From Chelatococcus sp. HY11 (GTDB lineage: Bacteria; Pseudomonadota; Alphaproteobacteria; Rhizobiales; Beijerinckiaceae), in NCBI RefSeq assembly GCF_018398335.1, contig NZ_JAHBRX010000002.1, forward strand, positions 992,001 to 1,056,000: a DNA stretch of 64,000 bases, written 5' to 3'. Made by a program: the position numbers and the translations under genes. Positions within the stretch are counted from its first letter, which is position 1, and every line of letters starts with the position of its first letter. Positions 8,013 to 17,587 of the stretch are shown here, one piece after another. Under the pieces are notes generated by a model. The model was not told the DNA's origin and searched no databases. It saw only the letters and a list, made by a program, of their open reading frames with translations.

Positions 8013-9596
8013 TCATTTCACGCGGACAGACGCCCAGCGTAGGCTCGGATCATTCGTTACTTCCACAAACTCGACTTTTGGTCGCGATGCGTAGAAGACC
8101 GGGGGATAATGCAGCGGCACGAACAACGTCTGCGCGTCGAGAATGTCCCACGCATCACGTGTCAGCTTGTCGCGTTTCACGGGATCTGATTCCGAATTGA
8201 TCTGTGCAACGATCTTGTCGAGCTCAGGGTTGCAGTATCCGCTCAGAGCAAAGCCGCGCTGACCCTCCGGCTTGCAGCCGGCAAGGTCGCTCATGGTATT
8301 CGATGACGCCCAGCCATTGTTGCCCCAGCTGAAGCGGTAGAGGACGCTGTCGCCTTTCAGCAAGGTGCTCAGGAACTGGGTAGACGGCTTGGTCTGCAGG
8401 TCGACCGTGATGCCTATCTTCGCCAGCATGCTCGCGACCGCCTCGCAGGTGGCGGCATCGCCGACGTCCCGATCGTTCGAACAATCCATGGCGACCTTGA
8501 AGCCGTTGGGATAACCCGCCTCCGTGAGCAGCGCCTTCGCCTTCGCGACGTCCAGCGGAAGCCGGGGCCGCTTGGCGTCATAGCCGATCACCCCCGGGGG
8601 CACGATCATGTTGGCGAGGCCGGCATGGCCGCGCATAACAATGCGGTTGATGGCGGCCGCATCGATGGCCTGATAAACAGCAGCCCGGACGCGCACGTCC
8701 GCAAAAGGATTCTTTTCGCTCGATCCGGGCAGCATCGGCCGGGTCGCATCGAACCCGATATAAACGCCGCGTGCCTCCTGGCCGGCCCAGATCTTGGTGT
8801 CAGCGGACTTTTCGAGCTTTGCGATATCCTGCAACGGGGCCGGGACGACGAGGTCAACTTCGCCCGAGAGCAACGCAGCGACGCGCGAGGCGTCTGACGC
8901 GATGGGAACGAGCACGACCCGGTCGACATTGCCCTTGCTGTTCGCCGCATTCCACCAGTTGGGGTTACGCTTGGCGATTGTTTCCTTGTCCGGATCCCGC
9001 TTCTCGAGAATGAACGGGCCGGTTCCGTTTTCCTCCCGAAGCGCGGCGTTTGTCTGGTCCTTGCCGGCGTCCGCCGGCGCCGCGGCCCCCTTCTTCTCCG
9101 ACCAGGCCTTGGACAGCATTGGCAGACGGTCGAACATGTTGATGAGGAAGGGGCGCGGGATATCCGTTACGACGTCGAACGTGTAGTCGTCGACCTTCTC
9201 GGCTCCCACAACGCCACGCACGACACTCTTGGCGCGCGAACTCGGCAATGTCGCGCGCATGACCGAGAAGGCAGCATCGTCAGCCGTGAATTCCTGGCCA
9301 TCGTGGAATTTAACGCCCTTGCGCAGCCAGAAGCGCCAGCGCTTCGGCTCAACCTGCTCCCAGCGTTCGGCCAGAAGCGGCACGAATTTCTCGCCGTCGT
9401 AGTCCAATAACGGATCATAGAAATTCAGCACGAAGCGGATCGTGTTTCCGTCCCAGTTCGCACTGCTGTCGAGCGACGCGGGATCTGCCTTGTAGGCAAC
9501 GCGCAAGTCTTTTGCCTCGGCGGGCGTCCCCAAAAAAAGCATCAGCGCGCCAAGCGCCGCAGAGAGTGAAAGATGTCTCATCAACTTGCTCCACAC
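8013..9596 (-). CDS. ABC transporter substrate-binding protein, family 5 (peptide type)
   Basis: A 527-residue periplasmic protein of the SBP_bac_5 family. It starts with a Sec signal peptide (basic start, hydrophobic core ALGALMLFLG, cleavage near PAEA-KD). The family signature is clear: LLAERWEQ, WRFWLRKGVKFHDGQEFTADD and, later, ADVRVRAAVYQAID. It should capture the substrate and hand it to the DppBC-like permeases encoded downstream. It is the first gene of the minus-strand operon, read from the 207-bp divergent gap shared with the GlxA-type regulator. An alternative ATG at 9581 would shorten the signal peptide by five residues. Confidence 0.92.
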   Translation of the reverse strand: MWSKLMRHLSLSAALGALMLFLGTPAEAKDLRVAYKADPASLDSSANWDGNTIRFVLNFYDPLLDYDGEKFVPLLAERWEQVEPKRWRFWLRKGVKFHDGQEFTADDAAFSVMRATLPSSRAKSVVRGVVGAEKVDDYTFDVVTDIPRPFLINMFDRLPMLSKAWSEKKGAAAPADAGKDQTNAALREENGTGPFILEKRDPDKETIAKRNPNWWNAANSKGNVDRVVLVPIASDASRVAALLSGEVDLVVPAPLQDIAKLEKSADTKIWAGQEARGVYIGFDATRPMLPGSSEKNPFADVRVRAAVYQAIDAAAINRIVMRGHAGLANMIVPPGVIGYDAKRPRLPLDVAKAKALLTEAGYPNGFKVAMDCSNDRDVGDAATCEAVASMLAKIGITVDLQTKPSTQFLSTLLKGDSVLYRFSWGNNGWASSNTMSDLAGCKPEGQRGFALSGYCNPELDKIVAQINSESDPVKRDKLTRDAWDILDAQTLFVPLHYPPVFYASRPKVEFVEVTNDPSLRWASVRVK

Positions 9597-9803
9597 ACTG
9601 GATTGTTATTTTATGATCATCCCGCTTCTGCTGGCCGCCAGCCATTTGCGAGTTTCGTGTCCACCCCGATCCGACAAGGCGGATTTTTCATCGACGCATA
9701 CCCCACACCAAGCCGTTCCTGAGCGTGACAAAAGGTGCGCGAGGCGCGTGCCTAAAAACGACCATGACTTGACTAATTCCGACTGGCGGATGTTCATGCT
9801 CCA

Positions 9804-10835
9804 ATGCGTGACGCTCCCAAGAATCCGGCTACCGCTTATTCATCAGCCGAAGCCCCGACGAAAGTCGGTTTCCTCCTTGTCCCCTCCTTTGCGTTGCTCC
9901 CCTACGCGGCCGCCATCGAACCGTTGCGCGCAGCGAACTCCCTTGCCGGGCGTGAACTCTTCAGTTGGCTCCACATATCTCCCGATGGCCAGCCCATTCA
10001 GGCTTCGAACGGCGTCACCATCGTTCCCGATCATCATGTCGGAGCGCAGATCGAACTCGACCTCGTCATGGTTTGCGCCGGCACCGGCGTCGAAAGTTTC
10101 CGTCACCCCCAGACGCTGGCTTGGCTGCGCATACTGGCGCGCCAGGGGGTACCGCTCGGCGGCATTTCCGGCGGCGCGTACGTGCTCGCGCGCGCCGGTG
10201 TGCTCGGCGGCTATAAATGGACCATCCATTGGGACCATATGGCCGGGATCGCCGAGGAGTTTCCCTTGCTTGAAATGACCGGCAAGCTGTTCGAAATCGA
10301 CCGCGACCGCATGACGTGCTCCGGCGGGATCACCCCACTCGACCTGATGCACGGCATGATCGCGCGCTGGCATGGTCCACGGCTTGCTGCGGCCGTCTCG
10401 GACTGGTTTCTGCACACCAATGTGCGCCACGGCGATGGTCCGCAGCGCATGGACATCGGTCAGCGCACCGGTGTCAGCCACGGCAAGCTACTCAGGGTCC
10501 TTGGCGTCATGGAAAAACGGCTTGAGGAACCGGCGTCGCGTGAGGAACTGGCCGCGCTCGCCAGCGTGTCCGTCCGTCAGCTGGAAAGACTGTTCAAGGT
10601 GCATCTCGGTTGCACGCTTGGCCGATACTATCTGGAGCTCAGGGTCCGCCGCGCGCGAGATCTGATGCAACAAACGGCCCTGTCCGTGCTCGAAGTGGCG
10701 CTCGCCTGCGGCTTCGTCAGCGCCAGCCATTTCTCGCGTGCCTACAGAGCTCATTTCGGCTACGCGCCAACGGCGGAACGGAACCGGAAAGGTCGTGGCT
10801 TGGGCCAGGGAGAGCCTCATCGCCAGCTCTTTTGA
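9804..10835 (+). CDS. GlxA/GbdR-type AraC-family regulator
   Basis: A 343-residue regulator with an N-terminal DJ-1/PfpI (class I glutamine amidotransferase-like) domain at about 20-190 and a C-terminal AraC double helix-turn-helix at about 235-325 (EELAALASVSVRQLERLFK, then LSVLEVALACGFVSASHFSR). The usual nucleophile-elbow Cys is absent (GGISGGAYVLA), so the domain is a sensor, not an enzyme. Regulators of this build (GbdR, CdhR, SouR) activate choline, carnitine and sarcosine catabolism. Here it sits between a divergent importer operon and soxBDAG, which makes sarcosine or dimethylglycine its most likely effector. This is inference from family and context. Confidence 0.85.
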   Translation: MRDAPKNPATAYSSAEAPTKVGFLLVPSFALLPYAAAIEPLRAANSLAGRELFSWLHISPDGQPIQASNGVTIVPDHHVGAQIELDLVMVCAGTGVESFRHPQTLAWLRILARQGVPLGGISGGAYVLARAGVLGGYKWTIHWDHMAGIAEEFPLLEMTGKLFEIDRDRMTCSGGITPLDLMHGMIARWHGPRLAAAVSDWFLHTNVRHGDGPQRMDIGQRTGVSHGKLLRVLGVMEKRLEEPASREELAALASVSVRQLERLFKVHLGCTLGRYYLELRVRRARDLMQQTALSVLEVALACGFVSASHFSRAYRAHFGYAPTAERNRKGRGLGQGEPHRQLF

Positions 10836-10842
10836 GATGGCG

Positions 10843-10856
10843 CATATGGTCATATG
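10843..10856. promoter_or_regulatory. Dyad CATATG-GT-CATATG upstream of soxB
   Basis: Two CATATG hexamers two bases apart lie in the 106-bp gap between the regulator and soxB. They form an inverted repeat with an asymmetric centre and could be an activator site. It is not matched to any known consensus here. Confidence 0.25.
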
Positions 10857-10941
10857 AATGTCGCACTTGGGCTAATCGTCTTTAGTCGATTGGTCATAGT
10901 GGTCGCGCCGCGGAAAGACGCTGCGCACCACAGGTGGCGGA

Positions 10942-12192
10942 ATGCACTATTCGATACTGTCCATTCTGACGCAGGCTTTGCGGGGACAGCAGGGCTGGAC
11001 GCCAGCGTGGCGCGAAGCGGAGCCTCAGCGCCACTACGACGTCGTCATCGTCGGTGGAGGCGGTCATGGGCTGGCGACGGCTCATTATCTTGCCAAGGAA
11101 CATGGCATCACGCGCGTCGCCGTGCTGGAAAAGGGCTACATCGGGTCCGGCAATGTGGGCCGCAATACCACGATCATCCGCTCGAATTACCTTTTGCCGG
11201 AAAACACGCCGTTCTACGAATGGTCGCTGAAGCTCTGGGAAGGGCTTGAGCGGGATCTCAACTACAACGCGATGGTCAGCCAGCGCGGCGTGCTCAACCT
11301 CTTCCATTCCGACAGTCAACGCGATGCATTCGCCAGACGTGGCAATACCATGCGGCTGGCGGGAGTCGACGCCGAGCTTCTCGATCGCGATGCCGTGCGC
11401 GCCCTAGTTCCGCGGCTTGATTTCGACAACGCGCGTTTCCCGATACAAGGGGGGCTCTTGCAACGGCGCGGCGGCACAGCGCGGCACGACGCAGTGGCCT
11501 GGGGGTTCGCGCGGGCGGCCGACAAGCGCGGTGTCGACATCATCCAGAACTGTGAAGTCACCGGCATCCGCACGACGGAAGGGCGGGTCACCGGCGTGGA
11601 GACCACGCGTGGTTTCATCGGTGCCGGCAAGGTCGGCCTGGCCTGCGCCGGCAACTCATCCCGCGTGGCCGCGATGGCTGGCCTGCGCCTGCCTATCGAG
11701 AGCCACGTCCTGCAAGCCTTCGTCTCCGAGGCGGTGAAGCCGCTCGTCAAGGGCGTGGTGACCTTCGGGGCGGGGCATTTCTACGTCAGCCAGTCTGATA
11801 AGGGGGGACTTGTGTTCGGCGGGGATATTGACGGGTACAACTCCTATGCCCAGCGGGGCAACCTGCCGACCATCGAGGATGTCGCGGAGTCGGCGATGGC
11901 GCTGATGCCAGGCCTCGGACGTCTTCGCCTCCTGCGCCATTGGGGCGGGCTCATGGACATGTCCATGGATGGGAGCCCGATCATCGACCGCACGCCGGTT
12001 CAAGGGCTCTTTCTCAACGCCGGCTGGTGCTACGGCGGCTTCAAGGCGACACCCGCCTCCGGATGGTGCTTTGCCTGGACGATCGCCAAGGATGAACCGC
12101 ATCCGCTCAACGCCGCTTTCCGGCTCGATCGTTTCGCGACCGGACACGTGATCGACGAAAAGGGCGCTGGTGCCCAGCCCAACCTTCACTGA
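10942..12192 (+). CDS. soxB: Sarcosine oxidase beta subunit
   Basis: A 416-residue FAD- and FMN-binding subunit of heterotetrameric sarcosine oxidase, which demethylates sarcosine to glycine with formation of methylene-tetrahydrofolate and hydrogen peroxide. The N-terminal dinucleotide motif is VVIVGGGGHGLATAHYLA (about 34-51). The phrase GNVGRNTTIIRSNYL is diagnostic of SoxB. The His expected to hold FMN covalently is H182 in RGGTARHDAVAW. It is the first gene of soxBDAG-purU, with soxD starting eight bases after its stop. Confidence 0.95.
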   Translation: MHYSILSILTQALRGQQGWTPAWREAEPQRHYDVVIVGGGGHGLATAHYLAKEHGITRVAVLEKGYIGSGNVGRNTTIIRSNYLLPENTPFYEWSLKLWEGLERDLNYNAMVSQRGVLNLFHSDSQRDAFARRGNTMRLAGVDAELLDRDAVRALVPRLDFDNARFPIQGGLLQRRGGTARHDAVAWGFARAADKRGVDIIQNCEVTGIRTTEGRVTGVETTRGFIGAGKVGLACAGNSSRVAAMAGLRLPIESHVLQAFVSEAVKPLVKGVVTFGAGHFYVSQSDKGGLVFGGDIDGYNSYAQRGNLPTIEDVAESAMALMPGLGRLRLLRHWGGLMDMSMDGSPIIDRTPVQGLFLNAGWCYGGFKATPASGWCFAWTIAKDEPHPLNAAFRLDRFATGHVIDEKGAGAQPNLH

Positions 12193-12200
12193 GACTGCCC

Positions 12201-12494
12201 ATGCGCATTCCCTGTCCCTTCTGCGGCGAGCGTGGCGTCAGTGAGTTCTCCTATCGGGGCGATGCGACGTTACAGCGTCCTGATGCCGGGTCGGAGAATG
12301 CGCTGGCAGCTTTCGTCGATTACGTGCATTTGCGCGACAACCCCGCGGGCCGCCACCGTGAATTCTGGCAGCACACAGGCGGATGCCGGGCGTGGCTCGT
12401 CGTCGTCCGGGATGTGCGCACCCACGCCATCGAGCAGGTTTCGGCCGCGCGCGGCCTTTCCCAGACCGTAGACGTGCAGATGGTTGAGGTCTGA
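12201..12494 (+). CDS. soxD: Sarcosine oxidase delta subunit
   Basis: A 97-residue zinc-binding subunit. The zinc site is visible as C5-x2-C8 (CPFCG), H58 and C62 (QHTGGC), in the spacing known for SoxD. Length and the pattern FWQHTGGCRAWL match the family. It lies tightly between soxB and soxA (two bases before the soxA ATG). Confidence 0.95.
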   Translation: MRIPCPFCGERGVSEFSYRGDATLQRPDAGSENALAAFVDYVHLRDNPAGRHREFWQHTGGCRAWLVVVRDVRTHAIEQVSAARGLSQTVDVQMVEV

Positions 12495-12496
12495 CC

Positions 12497-15478
12497 ATGG
12501 CAGCGACTTCCCATCGCCTGCCAAAAGGTGGGCTCATCGATCGCAGCCGAAATCTGTCGTTCAATTTCGACGGCCGTGAATATACCGGCCATCCCGGTGA
12601 TACACTGGCATCGGCTCTGCTCGCCAACGGCGTCAGCCTGGTGGGCCGATCGTTCAAATACCACCGCCCGCGCGGCATCCTGAGTGCGGGTTTCGAAGAG
12701 CCCAATGCCCTCGTCGAGCTGCGCGCCGGAGCACGCCGAGAGCCCAACAGCCGCGCGACCGTCGTCGAGCTCCACGATGGCTTGATCGCACGCAGCCAGA
12801 ATCGCTGGCCGTCCCTTGGCTTTGACCTGTTGGCCGTCAATTCCTTGTTCGCGCCCCTGCTTGCGGCAGGCTTCTACTACAAGACATTCATGTGGCCTGC
12901 CGCCTTCTGGGAGAAGGTTTACGAGCCGCTGATCAGGCGCGCAGCCGGCTTGGGGCGCGCAGCGGCCGGACACGATCCCGACCACTACGAGAAGGTTACG
13001 GCCTTTTGCGATGTGCTCGTCATCGGCGCGGGGCCGGCGGGCCTTGCCGCTGCTCTCGCCGCGGCCCGCACCGGTGCGCGTATCATCCTTTGCGACAGTG
13101 ACTTCCAGCTCGGCGGGCGTTGCCTGGCTGAGAACGTCGTCATCGACGCCATGGCGGGCCCGGCTTGGACTCAATCAGTGGAAGCCGAGCTCGCGACTTT
13201 TCCCGATGTCCGCCTTCTTCCGCGAACGACGGTCTTTGGGGTATACGATGGCGGCACCTATGGCGCGGTGGAAAGCGTCGGCGATCATCGGCCCGAACCG
13301 GCGGCCCATCACCCCCGGCAGAGGCTTTGGCGCATCGTCGCCCGGCGCAGCGTTCTCGCCACCGGTTCCCTCGAACGCCCCCTCGTATTCGACAACAACG
13401 ATCGCCCAGGCGTCATGCTGGCAGGCAGCGTGCGCAGCTACCTCAACCGTTTCGGGACAGCTGCGGGCCGGCGCGCCGTCGTCGTCGCCAATACGAGCGA
13501 CAGCGTCCGCACAGCGTTGGAGTTGGCGGCTGCGGGCGTGACCGTTCCGGCCATCGTCGACGCGCGCAAGACTGCGCCCGAGGCAGTCCGAGACGCGGCG
13601 CGAAAGATCGGATGTTCAGTTTTTTCCAACGCATCGATCGCGCGCGCGCGCGGAACACGGCATCTACGCGGGGTGGAGATCGCGACCGCCGATGGCCGGC
13701 GGCTGTCGTTGGATTGCGACCTGCTTGCCATGTCGGGCGGATGGGATCCCACGGTGCATCTGACGGCGCATCTCGGTGGCAAGCCCACGTGGGACGACGA
13801 GCGCGGCTGCTTCATGGCGAGCGGAATGCCACCGGGAATGACGATCGCCGGAGCCGCCGGCGGTGCTTTCACATTCGCGCGCGCGTTGCAGACAGGCGCC
13901 ATGGGGGGCTTGGCCGCCGCGCAGGCATGCGGATTTTCCGGCCGATGCCCTCACTGGACGACAGCCGACGAGGCGGCCCCCGCCAAGGCCAAGACTTTCA
14001 GCTTCGCGTCCCAGGGAGGCAAGGCGTTCGTCGATTTCCAAAATGACGTAACGCTCGCCGACGTCCAGCTCGCCGCGCGTGAAGGTTTCAGGGCCATCGA
14101 GCATCTCAAGCGTTATACCACGCTCGGAATGGGAACGGACCAGGGCAAAAGCTCCAACACCAACGGTCTCGCCGCCATGGCAGCCTTGTCGGGCAAGGCA
14201 ATCGCCTCGCTGGGCTCCACGACCTTCCGGCCGCCCTTCACACCTGTTGCCATCGGTGCTTTGGGCGGCCATGCTCGCGGTAAAGATTTCCGCCCAACAC
14301 GCCTGACGCCTTCCCACGCCTTCGCTGCAGAACATGGCGCGGTTTTCGTCGAGGCAGGTGCTTGGCTTCGCGCTCAATACTTCCCCAAGCCTGGCGAAGA
14401 AGGGTGGTTGCAGAGCGCGAGGCGGGAGGCGCGAGCCGTGCGCGACGGTGTCGGCGTGTGTGACGTCTCCACCCTGGGCAAGATCGACATTCAGGGTCCA
14501 GACGCGGCGACCTTACTGGAACGTATCTACACCAACGGCTGGAAGAACTTGCCTATCGGAAAGGCGCGCTATGGCCTCATGCTGCGTGAGGATGGCTTCG
14601 TCATGGACGACGGCACGACCTCGCGCCTAGCCGATACGCATTTCCTGATGACCACCACGACCGCTAACGCGGCCAGCGTGCTGCAGCATATGGAATTCTG
14701 TCATCAGTGTCTGTGGCCTGATCTCGATGTCCAGTTCGCCTCGGTTACCGAACAATGGGCACAGTATTCCGTCGCGGGCCCGAAGGCGCGTGACGTGCTG
14801 ACCCGGCTGGTCGATCCGGAGCATGATCTCTCGAACGTCGCCTTCCCCTACATGGCCGCGCGCGAAATTACGGTCTGCGGAGGCGTTCAGGCCCGCTTGT
14901 TCCGCATATCCTTTTCTGGCGAGCTCGCGTATGAGATCGCCGTTCCCGCCCGCTACGGCGACGCCTTGGTTCGTGCGCTCATGGCAGCTGGACGGGAGAA
15001 CGGGATCGTGATGTACGGCACCGAGGCCCTCACGATCCTGCGAATCGAAAAGGGTCACGCGGCTGGCGGTGAGCTGAACGGCCAGACGACGGCGAGGGAT
15101 CTTGGCCTTGGCGGACTGATGTCCACGAAGAAGGACTACATCGGCCGCGTCCTCGCCGGACGGCCCGCGCTCACCGATGCCAACCGTCCCGCGCTCGTTG
15201 GCTTCAAGCCTGTCGATCGTTCGGCGCGCCTGCGAGCGGGCGCGCATCTTCTCGGTCGCAGGGTAGCGGCGTCGCTTTCGGCTGACGAGGGTTATCTGAC
15301 ATCCGCAGCCTTTTCACCCGTGCTTGACCATTGGATCGCGCTTGGGTTGCTCCGTGGAGGTCGCGCGCGGATCGGGGATATCGTGCGCGCCCATGATCCA
15401 GTCCGTCACGGCGACACCGAAGTGGAAGTCTGTGACCCCATCTTCTACGATCCTGCCGGAGAACGCCTTCGTGCTTGA
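12497..15478 (+). CDS. soxA: Sarcosine oxidase alpha subunit
   Basis: A 993-residue subunit, the normal length for the family. The N-terminal part holds a 2Fe-2S ferredoxin-like fold without cysteines (about 10-100). A NAD-binding domain follows with VLVIGAGPAGLAAA at about 173-186. The C-terminal part (about 600-990) is a T-protein-like folate-binding domain (GVCDVSTLGKIDIQGPDA, then LRIEKGH) that transfers the methyl carbon to tetrahydrofolate. Its stop overlaps the start of soxG. Confidence 0.96.
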   Translation: MAATSHRLPKGGLIDRSRNLSFNFDGREYTGHPGDTLASALLANGVSLVGRSFKYHRPRGILSAGFEEPNALVELRAGARREPNSRATVVELHDGLIARSQNRWPSLGFDLLAVNSLFAPLLAAGFYYKTFMWPAAFWEKVYEPLIRRAAGLGRAAAGHDPDHYEKVTAFCDVLVIGAGPAGLAAALAAARTGARIILCDSDFQLGGRCLAENVVIDAMAGPAWTQSVEAELATFPDVRLLPRTTVFGVYDGGTYGAVESVGDHRPEPAAHHPRQRLWRIVARRSVLATGSLERPLVFDNNDRPGVMLAGSVRSYLNRFGTAAGRRAVVVANTSDSVRTALELAAAGVTVPAIVDARKTAPEAVRDAARKIGCSVFSNASIARARGTRHLRGVEIATADGRRLSLDCDLLAMSGGWDPTVHLTAHLGGKPTWDDERGCFMASGMPPGMTIAGAAGGAFTFARALQTGAMGGLAAAQACGFSGRCPHWTTADEAAPAKAKTFSFASQGGKAFVDFQNDVTLADVQLAAREGFRAIEHLKRYTTLGMGTDQGKSSNTNGLAAMAALSGKAIASLGSTTFRPPFTPVAIGALGGHARGKDFRPTRLTPSHAFAAEHGAVFVEAGAWLRAQYFPKPGEEGWLQSARREARAVRDGVGVCDVSTLGKIDIQGPDAATLLERIYTNGWKNLPIGKARYGLMLREDGFVMDDGTTSRLADTHFLMTTTTANAASVLQHMEFCHQCLWPDLDVQFASVTEQWAQYSVAGPKARDVLTRLVDPEHDLSNVAFPYMAAREITVCGGVQARLFRISFSGELAYEIAVPARYGDALVRALMAAGRENGIVMYGTEALTILRIEKGHAAGGELNGQTTARDLGLGGLMSTKKDYIGRVLAGRPALTDANRPALVGFKPVDRSARLRAGAHLLGRRVAASLSADEGYLTSAAFSPVLDHWIALGLLRGGRARIGDIVRAHDPVRHGDTEVEVCDPIFYDPAGERLRA

Positions 15479-16088
15479 TGATCAGAAAAGGGGCCTCCGC
15501 CTCACCCCGAGGTCACCGTTCACGCATCCGATACTGCCGCAGGGGAAACAGACCGCAGGCCTGGTGTTCACGGAACGCAACGATCTTGCCCTCATCGGGA
15601 TTGGTGCCCTCGGGCGTGACATGCGCGCATTGGCCTCTCGCGTGAAGACCATGTACGGTATCGCATTGCCTGACGGTCCGGCTTACGCGAACGCTGGTCG
15701 GGCGATATTCATCGGCCTCGGACCTGGACAGTGGCTCGCGGCAGTAGAGGCCACGACCGGCCAGAACGCCATGGTCGAGCTCGCGCTGAAACTTGGCGAT
15801 GGCGCTGTTCTTGTTGACCAGAGCGACGCGAAATGCGTGTTGCGACTGAGCGGGCCGCCCACCCGCGAAGTCCTGATGCGGGGCCTGCCCCTTGACCTGC
15901 ATTCGCGCGCATTCCAGCCAGGATGCGCCGCGCAGACCGTGGTTGAGCATATCAGCGTTCTCATCTGGCAAGTGGACGACGCGCCGACATACGACATCGC
16001 CGTCCCGCGCTCCTACGCGGAAAGTTTCTGGCGGTGGCTGACGGCATCGGCAGCCCCCTACGGCGTATTGACCTCCGACCGAGGTTGA
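15471..16088 (+). CDS. soxG: Sarcosine oxidase gamma subunit
   Basis: A 205-residue subunit. I choose the GTG at 15471 (GTG CTT GAT GAT), which has GGAG about nine bases upstream and overlaps the soxA stop by eight bases; the frame is open further upstream but that part only shadows soxA. The body ([42 protein letters not shown]) is typical SoxG. It contacts the folate-binding part of SoxA in the complex. Confidence 0.92.
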   Translation: MLDDQKRGLRLTPRSPFTHPILPQGKQTAGLVFTERNDLALIGIGALGRDMRALASRVKTMYGIALPDGPAYANAGRAIFIGLGPGQWLAAVEATTGQNAMVELALKLGDGAVLVDQSDAKCVLRLSGPPTREVLMRGLPLDLHSRAFQPGCAAQTVVEHISVLIWQVDDAPTYDIAVPRSYAESFWRWLTASAAPYGVLTSDRG

Positions 16089-16150
16089 CGGGGCCTTCGC
16101 CCCTTTCCGGTCCTTCCTCCGTCCCAGCCTTCTTTTCACGAGACATCGCC

Positions 16151-17014
16151 ATGCAGACTACTGCGCAATTTGTGCTGACCTTGTCCTGCGTCAACCGGCC
16201 CGGCATCGTCGCCGCCGTTTCGCGCTATCTGTTCGAAGTGCATTGCAACATCATCGATGCCCAGCAATTTGATGACAAGCAGACGGATCGCTTCTTCATG
16301 CGGGTGGTCTTCGATTACGCCGGCGAGAACGGCGCGCGCGAATCGCTCGCTTCCGGCTTCCGACCGATCGCTGAAGCGCTGGGCATGACCTGGACCTTGC
16401 GGTCCTGTGACGAGCGTCGTCGCGTCATGATTCTCGCCTCGCGCTTCGACCATTGCTTAGTCGATCTGCTCTACCGCTGGCGCATCGGCGAACTGCCCAT
16501 CGAAGTCACTGGAATTGTCTCCAACTATCCGCGTGAGACCTATCGTCACGCGGATCTCAGAGGAGCGACCTTCCACCATCTACCTGTGGATCGCGAAACC
16601 CGGATCGAGCAAGAAATGCGGCTATGGGACCTGATCGAGGAAACACGGACCGAGGTCGTGGTGCTTGCCCGCTACATGCAGGTCCTATCCGATAGCCTCT
16701 GCGCAAAACTAGCAGGGCGATGCATCAACATCCACCATTCCTTTCTCCCCGGCTTCAAGGGCGCCAAGCCCTACCATCAGGCCCACGCGCGCGGCGTGAA
16801 ACTAATCGGCGCGACCGCCCATTACGTGACTTCCGCACTCGACGAAGGACCGATCATCGAGCAGGACGTCGAGCGTATTAACCACCGCGATACGCCGGAG
16901 GATCTCGTAAGAAAGGGACGGGACATCGAACGGCGCGTCCTGGCCAATGCCTTGCGTTCACATATCGATAACCGTGTCATTCTCAACGGCAACAAGACGG
17001 TCGTGTTCGGCTAG
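16151..17014 (+). CDS. purU: Formyltetrahydrofolate deformylase
   Basis: A 287-residue enzyme that hydrolyses 10-formyl-tetrahydrofolate to formate and tetrahydrofolate. It has an N-terminal ACT domain (about 5-85, beginning [20 protein letters not shown]) and a formyltransferase-type catalytic domain with [10 protein letters not shown] and LDEGPII, which carry the catalytic Asn, His and Asp. The ATG at 16151 gives the usual PurU length; the frame is open upstream but without a family match. Placed right after soxG, it recycles the folate loaded by sarcosine oxidase, a common arrangement. Confidence 0.94.
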   Translation: MQTTAQFVLTLSCVNRPGIVAAVSRYLFEVHCNIIDAQQFDDKQTDRFFMRVVFDYAGENGARESLASGFRPIAEALGMTWTLRSCDERRRVMILASRFDHCLVDLLYRWRIGELPIEVTGIVSNYPRETYRHADLRGATFHHLPVDRETRIEQEMRLWDLIEETRTEVVVLARYMQVLSDSLCAKLAGRCINIHHSFLPGFKGAKPYHQAHARGVKLIGATAHYVTSALDEGPIIEQDVERINHRDTPEDLVRKGRDIERRVLANALRSHIDNRVILNGNKTVVFG

Positions 17015-17587
17015 GTGGGGCTTTACCCAAGCCATTGAGTTAATGCTACAGCGACAGCTCCCTCTGAAGCGGTAGCGCGGCCGAGCGCCAGCAGCGGCCT
17101 CGGCTGTATCAGGCTCGATTCCGCGCCAGCATTTTGGAAAGCTCGTGCACATCGTCAGACTTGCCTGTCCCCGGATTACCAAATCCCAGCCTCATTTTGG
17201 CTCGCCGCGCGCGGACGAGGCGAGTCGGGCTGACGGCAAGGTCACACCAGCCCTGATCCCGAACGGTATCCCTCCTGCTGTGCGCGATCGGCACGGGGTG
17301 GCCAAGCGGGAACGCACGCATAAGACAGATAAATCAAAGTCAATTTTCCGTTATCAAAGTTCGAATCCGTTAAAATTCCTAGCCCTCCAACTCCATCAAT
17401 TTATATTCTTGATTTCTTATTGAACACCAATTCACTACTACAGATTTATTCTGCGCTCTCAACGCGCTTCCGGGATCGAAACCGGTAGCCAACACCTCGT
17501 AGCCGCCATTCCGTGACGACTATTCGGAACCTGAACGGCGAAGAAGCATTAGCGAAAGGAAGGAAGCACCAAGGAGGGAGCGTCACT
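17015..17587. other. Intergenic region, no gene recognised
   Basis: A 573-bp gap after purU. Short open frames exist on both strands but none resembles a known protein. The part from about 17330 to 17460 is markedly AT-rich against its surroundings and probably holds the promoter of the following molybdoenzyme gene. A T-loop-like stretch GTTCGAATCC near 17365 does not fold into a tRNA. Confidence 0.5.

Noticed and set aside
17355-17405. A tRNA-like 3' end with GTTCGAATCC
   Set aside because: The bases flanking the T-loop do not pair and no acceptor, D or anticodon arms can be drawn.
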